Shown here: piece by piece, positions 11,221 to 19,014 of the stretch
Layout: every line of letters begins with the position of its first letter
Numbering within the stretch: position 1 is the stretch's first letter
From: HK1 sp965215295
GTDB lineage: Bacteria; Pseudomonadota; Gammaproteobacteria; HK1
Length of the DNA stretch: 64,000 bases
Assembly (NCBI GenBank): GCA_965215295.1
Contig: OZ244045.1
Coordinates: 2,852,001-2,916,000, forward strand
Direction of reading: 5' to 3'
Program-made: the position numbers and the translations under genes
Notes under the pieces: model-generated
Seen by the model: only the letters and a program-made list of their open reading frames with translations
Databases searched by the model: none
What the model was told of the DNA's origin: nothing

Positions 11221-11329
11221 CGGGTCGATCGGGGCGGATGCCCACGGCCGTTGCGCGGAGTCGGTCAGCACCTGGAGCGCGCCGTTCTCCATCGGGCCGA
11301 TCGGGGCGGATGCCCGCGGCCGTTGCGCG
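11221..11329. repeat. 37-bp direct repeats, period 72, in the gap before the ABC permease
   Basis: CGGGTCGATCGGGGCGGATG and the following 17 bases at 11221-11257 recur at 11293-11329 with two differences. They lie in the 446-bp divergent gap between the Rieske gene and the permease gene. No promoter could be picked out with confidence in this gap. Confidence 0.8.
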
Positions 11330-11431
11330 TCCGTCGACTGCCACGAGATCGCTCGCCACCAGACGAAACCGTCCGGCTCCCCGATGTCGAGCCGGACTCC
11401 GTTGCCACCGCCACCCGCCGAGGTCGTCCCG

Positions 11432-12199
11432 ATGAATGTACTGCGTTCCGGCATCGTCGCCTGTCTCGTCCTGCTCTGCACCGGATGTTCCAGCTCCCAG
11501 ACGTGGGGGTGGTACGTCATCAACCCGATGACGAAGCAGGGACGAATCAACACCGAATTCCTGCTCTCCGGAGTCCAGTGGACGGTGGCGCTGACGCTTG
11601 CGTGCGTCGCGCTCTCGCTGGTGCTCGGGTTCCTGATCTACCTGCCTCGCATCGCGGACAACCGCTGCCTCGACGCCCTGAACCGCGGCATCGTGGAGCT
11701 GTTCCGATCCGTACCGCCGCTCGTCTCCATCCTGTGGGTCTACTACGGGCTCCCGGTGCTCACCGGCGTCGACCTCAATCCGTTCGTCTCGGGCATGGTG
11801 GCGCTCTCGCTCTACGGCGCGGCATTCATGGCGGAGATCTACCGGGGGGGCGTGCAATCCATCGGGCGCGGCCAGTTCGAGGCGGCCGACAGCATCGGGC
11901 TGTCCACCTTCGACAAGATGGTGTTCGTGATCTTCCCCCAAGCCCTGCGCCGCTGTCTCCCGGCCATGGGCAACCAGTTCGTCATCCTGCTGAAGATGTC
12001 GTCCCTGGTGTCGGTCATCGGCCTCGCCGAGGTGGTGCGTCGTGCGAACGAGCTGGCGGTGACCGAGTACCGGCCCCTGGAGATCTACACGTTCCTCGTT
12101 CTCGAATACCTGGTGCTCGTACTGCTGGTCTCGGCGGGAGTGCGCTGGATGGAGCGCCGGCTCGGCGCCGACGAGCGCCGGACCGTCGGGGAGGGATAG
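11432..12199 (+). CDS. Polar amino-acid ABC transporter permease with a lipobox-like N-terminus
   Basis: Inner-membrane permease (BPD_transp_1, HisM/GltK type), 255 residues. The family coupling segment is seen as EAADSIGLSTFDKMVFVIFPQALRR, and VELFRSVPPLVSILWVYYG is the usual early permease stretch. The N-terminus VACLVLLCTGCSSS reads as a lipoprotein signal with a Cys, followed by WGWYVINP. A lipid-anchored permease would be odd, but this arrangement appears in a subgroup of these permeases to my knowledge. The probable partner is the binding protein at 8779. An ATPase and second permease are absent here. Confidence 0.85.
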   Translation: MNVLRSGIVACLVLLCTGCSSSQTWGWYVINPMTKQGRINTEFLLSGVQWTVALTLACVALSLVLGFLIYLPRIADNRCLDALNRGIVELFRSVPPLVSILWVYYGLPVLTGVDLNPFVSGMVALSLYGAAFMAEIYRGGVQSIGRGQFEAADSIGLSTFDKMVFVIFPQALRRCLPAMGNQFVILLKMSSLVSVIGLAEVVRRANELAVTEYRPLEIYTFLVLEYLVLVLLVSAGVRWMERRLGADERRTVGEG

Positions 12200-12373
12200 C
12201 GTCGAGGCGGCCATCCTGCCGCGGACAATGGCCGCACTCGACTTCGGTGCGGCGCTGTCCGATGATTGAACGCCATCGCGGTGTCCGACGAACCGTCCGT
12301 CCGATGGCGGTTGCCATCCGTTGCGCGCGGCTCGCCGGTCTGCGTCACCCGCGGCAGCGATCCGGGTCCGCTC

Positions 12374-13234
12374 ATGGAACAGTCATCGAACGGCTCGACC
12401 TGGCAGGCGACCTGGGACATCTGGCTCGCAGCCCTCGACAACACCTATCGCGAGCTGGTGGTGGCGGCCGCGGCCTTCGTGCCCGATCTGGTCGGCGCCG
12501 CGTTGCTGTTCCTCCTCGGCTGGGTGCTCGCGATTGCGCTGCGGGCACTGATCCTCCGGCTCGGGTCGGGGATCGACCGCATGTTCTACGCGGTGCGCGA
12601 CCGCTTCGGCCAGACCCAGATCGAGCTTCGCTGGCCGATCTCGCGAATCCTTGCCCACACCGTCTACTGGCTGGTGATCGTGTTCTTCCTCACGGCGGTG
12701 TCCAAGCTACTCGCCCTGCCGGGACTCACCGACATCTTCGCCCGGCTCCTGCTCTACCTGCCCCTGTTGCTGGTCTGGGCCGTGGTGCTGCTCGTGGTGT
12801 ACATGGCGAGCGGCATCGCCGCCGGCGCGGTGACGAGGGCGGCGCGCTCGTCGGGGCTCTCCAATGCCGGCCTGCTCGGGCGGCTGGCGAGGGTGTTCAT
12901 CCTCGCCTTCGCGGTCATCATCGTCGTCAGCCAGCTCGGCATCGACGTCACCCTGCTCGTCAATCTGGTCACGATCGCGACCGCGGCGCTCCTCGGCGGT
13001 GGCGCGGTCGCGTTCGGCATCGGGGCGGGCGGCATCGCCGGCAACGTCATCGCCGCGCGCTACGTGCGACGGAGCTACCGCGTGGGCCAGCGGGTGGCGG
13101 TGGGAGCGTTCGAGGGCGAGATCCTGGAGATCACCCGCTCGGCGGTGATCCTCGATACGGCGGAGGGCCGGACCATGGTGCCGGCGCGGCTGTTCAACGA
13201 GGACGTGTCGGTGCTGGTCGAGGAGGAAGGCTGA
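12374..13234 (+). CDS. Small-conductance mechanosensitive channel family protein (MscS-like)
   Basis: 286 residues with four to five hydrophobic helices (around residues 25-50, 90-115, 120-150, 180-200 and 205-235) and a short soluble MscS beta domain (GQRVAVGAFEGEILEITRSAVILDTAEGR...VPARLF). The pore helix region is rich in Gly/Ala (LLGGGAVAFGIGAGGIAGN). It lacks the long C-terminal cage of E. coli MscS, as in the smaller conserved-TM-helix MscS group. It probably releases osmolytes under low-osmotic shock. The ATG at 12374 is chosen because the protein upstream of it in this frame has no family character. The end of the gene is the start of a 94-bp tandem duplication. Confidence 0.85.
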   Translation: MEQSSNGSTWQATWDIWLAALDNTYRELVVAAAAFVPDLVGAALLFLLGWVLAIALRALILRLGSGIDRMFYAVRDRFGQTQIELRWPISRILAHTVYWLVIVFFLTAVSKLLALPGLTDIFARLLLYLPLLLVWAVVLLVVYMASGIAAGAVTRAARSSGLSNAGLLGRLARVFILAFAVIIVVSQLGIDVTLLVNLVTIATAALLGGGAVAFGIGAGGIAGNVIAARYVRRSYRVGQRVAVGAFEGEILEITRSAVILDTAEGRTMVPARLFNEDVSVLVEEEG

Positions 13235-13408
13235 GGTGCTCGGCCGGCTCACTTCCGGGTTCCTGGAGGCGTATCCCGCGGACGCCGCGCGCGTTCTGGA
13301 GGACGCGGCCCCGGAGGAGGAAGGCTGAGGTGCTCGGCCAGCTCACTTCCGGGTTCCTGGAGGCGTATCCCGCGGATGCCGCACGCGTTCTGGAGGACGC
13401 GGCCCCGG
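13221..13408. repeat. 94-bp tandem duplication carrying a ribosome-binding site and a GTG start
   Basis: Bases 13221-13314 are repeated at 13315-13408 with only a few substitutions. Each copy holds AGGAGGAAGG, a TGA stop and GTGCTCGGCC. Copy 1 overlaps the end of the MscS gene; copy 2 supplies the start of the next gene. As 94 is not a multiple of 3, the duplication is out of frame with itself. Confidence 0.95.
13236..13328 (+). CDS. 30-residue minicistron made by the tandem duplication
   Basis: It reads from a GTG directly after the MscS stop and repeats the first 27 codons of the following MgtE-related protein (LTSGFLEAYPADAARVLEDAAP), then ends EEEG and stops 1 nt before the GTG of that gene. 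It is a duplicated, truncated gene start rather than a protein of its own. If translated, it could act as a translational relay between the channel gene and the next gene. Confidence 0.5.
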   Translation: MLGRLTSGFLEAYPADAARVLEDAAPEEEG

Positions 13409-14148
13409 ATGTCGCCGGCGAGGTTCTCGACGCCCTGACGGCGCCCGTCGCGGCGGCGGTCCTGCGCACCATGACGCCGCACGCCGCCGCGGGCGCCCTC
13501 GCGCACCTGGCGCCGGATTCGGCCGCGGACATCGTGAAGCACCTTCGCACCGAGCTGGCGGCCGCGTTGCTGCTGCGCCTCGACCCGGACGAGCGAGGGG
13601 CGCTGCTGAAGGCATTGCCCCCGAAGGTGTCGATCCCGCTGCGGATGGTGCTGCGCTTTCCGCCCGGCAGCATCGGCTCCCTCATCGACCCCCGGGTGGT
13701 CACGGTGCGGGCGGAGACGCGCATCGGAGAGGCGACGGAGACCGCACGGCGCACTCCCTCGCTGCTGCGGAAGTACCTCTACGTGCTGGACGAGGATCAG
13801 CGCCTCACGGGCATGGTGGATGCGCGCCAATGCCTGATCCGGGACCCCGCGCTTCCGATAGGCGGACTCGCCCAGGAGAAACCGCAGGCGTTGCGGGCCC
13901 GCGCGAGCCTGCGTGAAGCGAGCCGCCACCCCGGATGGGAGCGCTTCAGCGTGATGCCGGCGACCGACCACCGGGGGGTGTTCCTCGGCGTGGTGAGACG
14001 GACGAGCCTGCGCCGGGCGCTGGCCGAGGATGCCGAGTCCGAACCCGAGGCGGAGCTGACGGGGGTGGCGATCGACCTTGCCGATCTGTACTGGCAGGCC
14101 ACCGCCGGCCTTCTCCTCGGTGCGGGGAGCAGGGAGCGCGAGGACTGA
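13330..14148 (+). CDS. MgtE N-domain/CBS protein without membrane part
   Basis: 272 residues resembling only the cytosolic half of the MgtE magnesium channel: an MgtE_N-like superhelical repeat (residues 1-110, with APVAAAVLRTMTP, AAGALAHL and APDSAADIVKHL) followed by a CBS-like pair (VVTVRAETRIGEA, YVLDEDQRLTGMVDARQ, GVFLGVVRR). There are no membrane helices. It is followed 85 nt later by a full MgtE, so it may be a regulatory partner of that channel (inference). The GTG at 13330 has AGGAGGAAG upstream, within the duplicated segment. Confidence 0.75.
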   Translation: MLGQLTSGFLEAYPADAARVLEDAAPDVAGEVLDALTAPVAAAVLRTMTPHAAAGALAHLAPDSAADIVKHLRTELAAALLLRLDPDERGALLKALPPKVSIPLRMVLRFPPGSIGSLIDPRVVTVRAETRIGEATETARRTPSLLRKYLYVLDEDQRLTGMVDARQCLIRDPALPIGGLAQEKPQALRARASLREASRHPGWERFSVMPATDHRGVFLGVVRRTSLRRALAEDAESEPEAELTGVAIDLADLYWQATAGLLLGAGSRERED

Positions 14149-14233
14149 GCCGCGTTCGCCGGACCCGGAGGCATGCCTCACGGACGTTCCATCCACACGC
14201 TTTCCGGTCACACCAGTTCACGGAGCCAGCTCA

Positions 14234-15553
14234 ATGGACGGCATCGTCATCCACACCGTCGCCGAAGCCGAGCGACATCTGCAGGGCGCATTCTTCGCAC
14301 ATCATCCCGCGGCGGCGCTCGGTCCGCTCGAGCAGATGGAGACCGCGGCCCTGGTCGAGGTCTTCGAACGCCAGCCGGTCCGGACGATGCTGCCGGTGTG
14401 GGAGCGCCTGTCGCCGGACATCGGCCAGAAGCTGCTGGTCGCGCTGCCCCGGGCGGTCGCGACCGACACCATGCGGGGGCTCGATCCGGTCCGGCTCGCC
14501 CGTCTGCTGGCCGGACTCGACGATCGCGAACGCGACCGCCTGCTGACGCCGCTCGGGGACCGCACCGCGAAGGAGGTGCGCGAGGCGCTGCGCTACCCGC
14601 CGGACCGCGCCGGCGCCCTGATGGACCCCCGGGCACGGCTGTTCCGCGACCGCAGCACCGTCGCCGAGGCGCTCGCGCGGCTGCGCGCCGATCGCCGCCC
14701 CGGCCGGGTCGGCTTCTTCGTGGTCGATCCGGACAACCGGCTGGTCGGGCATGTGGACATGCAGGACCTCGCGCTGGCCGGGGCCGCCGAGCTCGTGGGC
14801 GATCTCGTGCAACCGGTGGAGGCGGTCGTCGGGCCGATGGCCACGCGCGAGGAGGTCGGAGAGCTGCTGGAGGAACACCGCCTTTCGGACCTGGCGGTGG
14901 TGGACCTCGACGGCAGGCTGCTGGGCGTCATCCGTTACGCGGCCATGGTCGAGGCGGAGAAGGAGCGGGCCAGCATCGGGATCCAGACCATGGTGGGGGT
15001 GAGCAGGGACGAACGGGCGACATCGCCGGTCACCTTCGCGGTGCGCAAGCGCCTGCCCTGGCTCCAGATCAACTTGGTCACCGCGTTCATCGCCGCCGCG
15101 GTGGTAGGGCTGTTCGAGCACACCATCGCCCAGTTCACGGCGCTGGCGGTGCTGCTGCCGGTGGTGGCCGGGCAGTCCGGCAACACCGGGGCGCAGGCCC
15201 TGGCCGTCACCATGCGCGGCCTTGCGCTGCGGGAGATACGCACCGCGCAGTGGCCGCGGGTGGTGTTCAAGGAGACGAACGTCGGCTTCTGGAACGGCGT
15301 GGTGGTGGCGCTCACCACCTCGGTCGGCGTGCTGGTGTGGAGCGGTTCCTACGGTCTCGCCCTGATCATCGCCGCGTCGATGGTGCTCTCGATGATCATT
15401 GCCGGCGTGGCCGGCGCCGCGATCCCGATCGTGCTCACGGTGCTCGGACAGGACCCCGCGCAGTCCTCCTCCATCGTTCTCACCACGATCACCGACGTCA
15501 CCGGTTTCTTCAGCTTCCTCGGCATCGCGACGCTGCTGGCGGGGCTGATATAG
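14234..15553 (+). CDS. mgtE: Magnesium transporter MgtE
   Basis: Mg2+ channel of 439 residues. The N-terminal MgtE_N superhelix occupies residues 1-125, two CBS domains about 130-250 (FFVVDPDNRLVGHVDMQDL, DLAVVDLDGRLLGVI), a connecting plug helix, and five membrane helices from residue 275 to the end. The signature LLPVVAGQSGNTGAQALAV and the terminal DVTGFFSFLGIATLL are plain. Family members close when cytosolic Mg2+ binds the N/CBS domains. It follows an MgtE-like soluble protein and an MscS channel, so the three genes form an ion-homeostasis group on one strand. Confidence 0.94.
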   Translation: MDGIVIHTVAEAERHLQGAFFAHHPAAALGPLEQMETAALVEVFERQPVRTMLPVWERLSPDIGQKLLVALPRAVATDTMRGLDPVRLARLLAGLDDRERDRLLTPLGDRTAKEVREALRYPPDRAGALMDPRARLFRDRSTVAEALARLRADRRPGRVGFFVVDPDNRLVGHVDMQDLALAGAAELVGDLVQPVEAVVGPMATREEVGELLEEHRLSDLAVVDLDGRLLGVIRYAAMVEAEKERASIGIQTMVGVSRDERATSPVTFAVRKRLPWLQINLVTAFIAAAVVGLFEHTIAQFTALAVLLPVVAGQSGNTGAQALAVTMRGLALREIRTAQWPRVVFKETNVGFWNGVVVALTTSVGVLVWSGSYGLALIIAASMVLSMIIAGVAGAAIPIVLTVLGQDPAQSSSIVLTTITDVTGFFSFLGIATLLAGLI

Positions 15554-15679
15554 GCGAACTCCCGATGCCGTACCCGGGCCCGGTCCACTTCGCTGCAATC
15601 GAGTGCATCGCGCTCTTCGATTCCGATACGGCCTCGACGGTTCCGGGCGACTCCATGCCGCAAAGAACGCTGGCCCGGT

Positions 15680-16327
15680 TCAGCCCCCGAGCTCGCGCGT
15701 CAGCAACGCCCGGTTGTCGATACGTGTCCAGCCGGTGGTGCCGGGATACGGGTCCGAACAGACGATCCGCACTCCGCCGGTCTCGCGTTCACGCATCTGG
15801 AAGTAGTCGGGAGCTTCCGCGAAACGGCAGGAGACGTGGACCCGGGTCGCGCTCGCCACGATGACGTTCATCGCCCGCACGTAGCGCGTGCGCTTCTCGA
15901 TGACCGCGAGTCCCCGTTCGAGCGCCTCGTGCATGTCGCCACGGTCGAAGCGCTTCACGTAGTTGAAGACCTTCTCCGCCCCGATCCTGCCCTGTTCCCG
16001 GATCCGCACCCCGCGCAGCTCGCCGTTGAAGATGAACACGTGTCGCCCGTCGTCGAACGGCATGTTGTTCTCCACCCGGATCCCTTCATCGCGAAAGGCG
16101 CTCCGCGCGTGCGCGAGCAGCAGGACCGTCTCGCCGAACCGGTCGTGCCGGTCCTCCCACACGGGGCGGATGTCGCGGTACAGGCGCCACTCGCCGTCCT
16201 CGATCCACGCGCATCCCCAGCCGTGACCCTGGTACTCCCGGCTGTCGCGCGCGAGCGCCGCGAACGCCCCGAGATGCGGCTCGATCTCGAACGGGCGGTC
16301 CGAGTGGACGCAGAGCAGCCGGCACAT
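15680..16327 (-). CDS. Class II glutamine amidotransferase-like (EgtC-like) Ntn amidohydrolase
   Basis: 215 residues starting MCRLLC, so Cys2 is exposed as the N-terminal nucleophile after removal of Met. The class II pattern follows: HGWGCAW (35-41), LLAHARSAF (70-78), ENNMPF (86-91) and FIFNGELRG (98-106). There is no synthase domain, as in EgtC and YafJ-type proteins. EgtC removes a gamma-glutamyl group from an ergothioneine intermediate, so members without a synthase domain can hydrolyse gamma-glutamyl amides (family knowledge). The gene lies 166 bp after lysY on the same strand, in a region with lysX and lysW. A role on the LysW C-terminus (deamidation or product release) is my inference; see findings. 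Confidence 0.82.
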   Translation of the reverse strand: MCRLLCVHSDRPFEIEPHLGAFAALARDSREYQGHGWGCAWIEDGEWRLYRDIRPVWEDRHDRFGETVLLLAHARSAFRDEGIRVENNMPFDDGRHVFIFNGELRGVRIREQGRIGAEKVFNYVKRFDRGDMHEALERGLAVIEKRTRYVRAMNVIVASATRVHVSCRFAEAPDYFQMRERETGGVRIVCSDPYPGTTGWTRIDNRALLTRELGG

Positions 16328-16493
16328 CAGGGCCACCGGTGCATCGGAGAAGGCCGGCCGTCGCGCCCGGGCGCCTCGAATGCGTCGGGATGCGGCCCCA
16401 TCGCGAACAGGTGCCGCGACCGGGCGCGGCACAAACGGTGCATCGGAGAGGCCGGCGTACCGGAACCGCCGGCGCATCGGGGAAGCGGGCGCA

Positions 16494-17519
16494 TCAGATC
16501 GGGTGCAGCCCGGGAAACTCCAGGCCGGTCGTCTCGTCGAGGCCGTGCATGAGGTTGAACGCCTGTACCGCCTGGCCCGCCGCGCCCTTCATCAGGTTGT
16601 CGATGGCGCTGATGACCACCAGCCGATTCGAGTCCGGGTCACGCTCGAAGCCGATGTCGCAGTAGTTCGTCCCCGCGAGGAGCTTCGGCTCCGGGTAGCG
16701 GTGGATGCCGCTGCGCTCCTTCACGATACGGACGAACGGCTCGGCCGCGTAGTCTGCGCGCAGCATCTTCCACACGTCCTTCTCCGACACCGGTTCGTCG
16801 AGGAACACGTGGCAGGTCGCGAGGATGCCGCGCACCATCTCGATCGAGGTCGCGGAGAAGTGCACGTGGCCGGTGCCGAGCTCCTGGATCATCTCCGCCA
16901 CGTGGCGGTGCCCGGACGGCTTGTAGGAGCGCACCGCGCCGCTTCGCTCCGGGTGATGGCTCGCGGCGCTCGACGCATTGCCGCCTTCGCTCGATCCGGC
17001 CTTCACCTCGACCACTGCGCTCTCGACGAGCCCGCGCCGGCAGAAGGGCCGCAGCGCGAGGATGGTCGCGGTCGCGTTGCAGCCGGCGCAGGCGACGAAG
17101 GCGGCGCCGGGGAGGGCGTCGCGGTGCAGCTCGGGCACCCCGTAGACGAATGCGCCGAGGAGGTCGGGGCGCGGGTGCTCGTGGCCGTACCAGCGCACGT
17201 ACCCGGCCGGATCGCGCAGCCGGAAGTCCGCGCTCAGATCGACGATCCGGGGCGCGAACGCGCGGAACTCGTCGATGCGCGCCATCGACTGCCCGTGGGG
17301 CAGGCAGAGGAACAGCACGTCGCAGGGTTCGATCCCGGACGCGGAGGAGAACTTCAGCCTCGTCGCCGCGCGCAGGTTCGGATGCGCGTTGTGCACGAGC
17401 TTCCCGGCCAGACGCTCCGACGTCGCCTGCCCCACCTCGACGTGCGGATGGAACAGGAGTAGCCGCAGCAGCTCGCCGCCGGTGTAGCCGGATGCGCCGA
17501 CGATCGAGACCCGGATCAC
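16494..17519 (-). CDS. lysY: [LysW]-aminoadipate/[LysW]-glutamyl phosphate reductase
   Basis: NADPH-dependent reductase (ArgC/LysY family) of 341 residues that converts the carrier-bound acyl phosphate to the semialdehyde. The Rossmann start is IVGASGYTGGELLRLL. The catalytic Cys is about residue 147 in AGCNATATI, whose CNAT wording is typical of LysY-type enzymes. GSSEGGNASSAASHHPER and GHRHVAEM complete the family pattern. The start is a GTG at 17519 (VIRVSIVGASG), with GGAG about 9 nt upstream. A truncated copy of this gene start overlaps the end of lysX at 19014, indicating that lysY was once directly downstream of lysX. Confidence 0.9.
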   Translation of the reverse strand: MIRVSIVGASGYTGGELLRLLLFHPHVEVGQATSERLAGKLVHNAHPNLRAATRLKFSSASGIEPCDVLFLCLPHGQSMARIDEFRAFAPRIVDLSADFRLRDPAGYVRWYGHEHPRPDLLGAFVYGVPELHRDALPGAAFVACAGCNATATILALRPFCRRGLVESAVVEVKAGSSEGGNASSAASHHPERSGAVRSYKPSGHRHVAEMIQELGTGHVHFSATSIEMVRGILATCHVFLDEPVSEKDVWKMLRADYAAEPFVRIVKERSGIHRYPEPKLLAGTNYCDIGFERDPDSNRLVVISAIDNLMKGAAGQAVQAFNLMHGLDETTGLEFPGLHPI

Positions 17520-17603
17520 GAAACGAACTCCGCCACGTACTCCACCATGCCGCCAGGGGACACCGGACCTTACAGATCCTCGCAGCCGATCACCAAGCGG
17601 GCC

Positions 17604-17766
17604 GGACCGCGTCCAGCAGTTCTCATTTTGGCGCCTGACTTCACCCTGAGCCGCAAGCCGTCTTCTCCTTGCGACTCGATCCGGGGCAGATCGGGGGTAG
17701 ATCGACGGTCGTGCCGGTCCTGCCGCGGGACCCGACGAGCAAAATGAGAATTGCTGGACCGCGTCC
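17604..17766. mobile_element. 163-bp MITE-like element with 27-bp terminal inverted repeats
   Basis: The left end (17604-17630, GGACCGCGTCCAGCAGTTCT continuing CATTTTG) and the reverse complement of the right end (17740-17766) agree at 24 of 27 positions. There is no ORF inside. Such perfect-size ends around a short non-coding core fit a miniature element moved by a transposase in trans; the parent IS family was not identified. It lies just upstream of lysY in the segment that separates lysY from lysX. The rest of the gap, 17767-18015, shows no gene. Confidence 0.75.
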
Positions 17767-18015
17767 CCACCATCCACCGGAAGCAGCGCCGGCCGAAACG
17801 GATGCCGCCGGCATCTCTCTTCACCAGCCCGATCCGGCAGCCGCCGGGACAACGCGCCGATACGCCGCTGGTCGAGAGCCTGCTCCACCGGACACACCAG
17901 GCTCGGACGCCGGATCAGCGGATCGGGCGGGAAGGCTGCCCGCCCGCCACCGCCTCGCGGATGGCCGGCACCAGACGGCATGGACAGGAGGCGCGGTTGG
18001 CCCGGCTGAAACGCA

Positions 18016-18537
18016 TCAGGCGCTCGGCTCGTCATCGGACAGTATGTCTTCGAGCACCTCTCGGTGGGTCGCGAGGAAGAGCCGATCCTTCTCCCTGCCG
18101 GCCTTGGCCTTCGATTCGACTATATGAGAGAGCTTGGCGACCGGAATCGCGATCCCTTCAACCTCGAACACCCGGCGCGCCGCCCAAGCCGTCTCGAAAT
18201 CGAAGCCACTCATCACGAGTGACAGGTCCACGTCGGTGCCGGCCTCGTCGCTCGCCCGAGTGAGCGCGCGTCGCTCGACGATTGCGCGGGCAAGGGAGGC
18301 GTCCCGCGGTACGTCGAGCGACTCCGCCCGGACGAACAGCCCGAACCCGTTCGTCTCGCAAACACGCCAGGCGGCGAGCAGATTGCCGGGCTCGGCGGGC
18401 AGGAAGAGATCACGATCGAGCGTGGTGAACATCGCACTGCCGGACGGCGCGTAATAATTGGCGCCCCATACGCCGATCACCAGATAGCTCACCCCCTCCG
18501 CAGAGAGGGCGCCGGCGAGCGAGGTGAACGGGTCCAC
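18016..18537 (-). CDS. Nucleotidyltransferase-fold protein (AbiEii/MNT-like)
   Basis: 173 residues with the weak nucleotidyltransferase pattern of the AbiEii/DUF6036 type: LVIGVWGANYYAP near residues 20-32, then TLDRDLFLP as the metal-binding D-x-D strand, a later DVDLSL, and a helical C-terminus ending DREVLEDIL-like. Such proteins often serve as toxin or antitoxin in type IV/VII-like pairs or in phage defence (family knowledge). The gene lies in the insert that separates lysX from lysY, next to a MITE-like element, which supports acquisition by transfer. The small ORF directly upstream may be its partner. Confidence 0.65.
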   Translation of the reverse strand: MDPFTSLAGALSAEGVSYLVIGVWGANYYAPSGSAMFTTLDRDLFLPAEPGNLLAAWRVCETNGFGLFVRAESLDVPRDASLARAIVERRALTRASDEAGTDVDLSLVMSGFDFETAWAARRVFEVEGIAIPVAKLSHIVESKAKAGREKDRLFLATHREVLEDILSDDEPSA

Positions 18538-18541
18538 CGGC

Positions 18542-18880
18542 TCAGCGCCGCTTCGCCGAACTCAGGTGACGCACCGCGTCCGCATGGGCCAGGTGAACCC
18601 AGCTCTTGTCGGCGCCGGACGCATTGTCGGCAATGGCTTCGAGACGGATCAGGCGGCGGAGGTAGTCGGGTGCAAGCAAAACCGCGTGCGGCGACTCGGT
18701 TTCTCGATCCACCGAGGATGTCGGGTATCGCGCCGCATGTCCGGCCATCTTCACCGTCGCATGTCCTCGTTGCGGATATACCTGCCTGCGCAGCGTATCG
18801 GCGCACCCGGAGTATGACGAGGGGAAACCGGATTCGCGAGCGGTGGTCGAACGAATTTTGTGGAAGTCGATGTCCGTCAT
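18542..18880 (-). CDS. Small ORF upstream of the nucleotidyltransferase; possibly degraded
   Basis: 112 codons starting MTDIDFHKIRSTTARESGF and ending 4 nt before the nucleotidyltransferase start, so the two would be co-translated. The first 20 residues resemble the start of a larger family of proteins beginning with an IDFHKIR-type motif (memory, not verified). The middle looks random and Cys/Arg-rich, and the last 45 residues (DYLRRLIRLEAIADN...WVHLAHADAVRHL) look protein-like again. Either a real small partner protein or two remnants joined by a deletion. Confidence 0.4.
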   Translation of the reverse strand: MTDIDFHKIRSTTARESGFPSSYSGCADTLRRQVYPQRGHATVKMAGHAARYPTSSVDRETESPHAVLLAPDYLRRLIRLEAIADNASGADKSWVHLAHADAVRHLSSAKRR

Positions 18881-18966
18881 GCGTGGATCGCGACGACGGC
18901 ACCCTCGATGGTGTCCGTGTGGTCCGTGGCCGGCAAGCTGTACGGCGAGCACGAGCCGGTTCGCGT

Positions 18967-19014
18967 TCATGCCTCTCGCGCCCCGGTGAAGCCGGCGATC
19001 GAGACCCGGGTCAC
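18967..19014 (-). pseudogene. 15-codon relic of the lysY start overlapping the end of lysX
   Basis: GTG at 19014 overlaps the lysX TGA in the order GTGA and reads VTRVSIAGFTGAREA before a stop. The intact lysY begins VIRVSIVGASGYTGGE. At DNA level the first 24 bases match with two changes and the similarity carries on into ACCGG. The same GTGA junction joins lysW to lysX. This looks like the original lysX-lysY junction left behind when lysY was separated. Confidence 0.7.
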
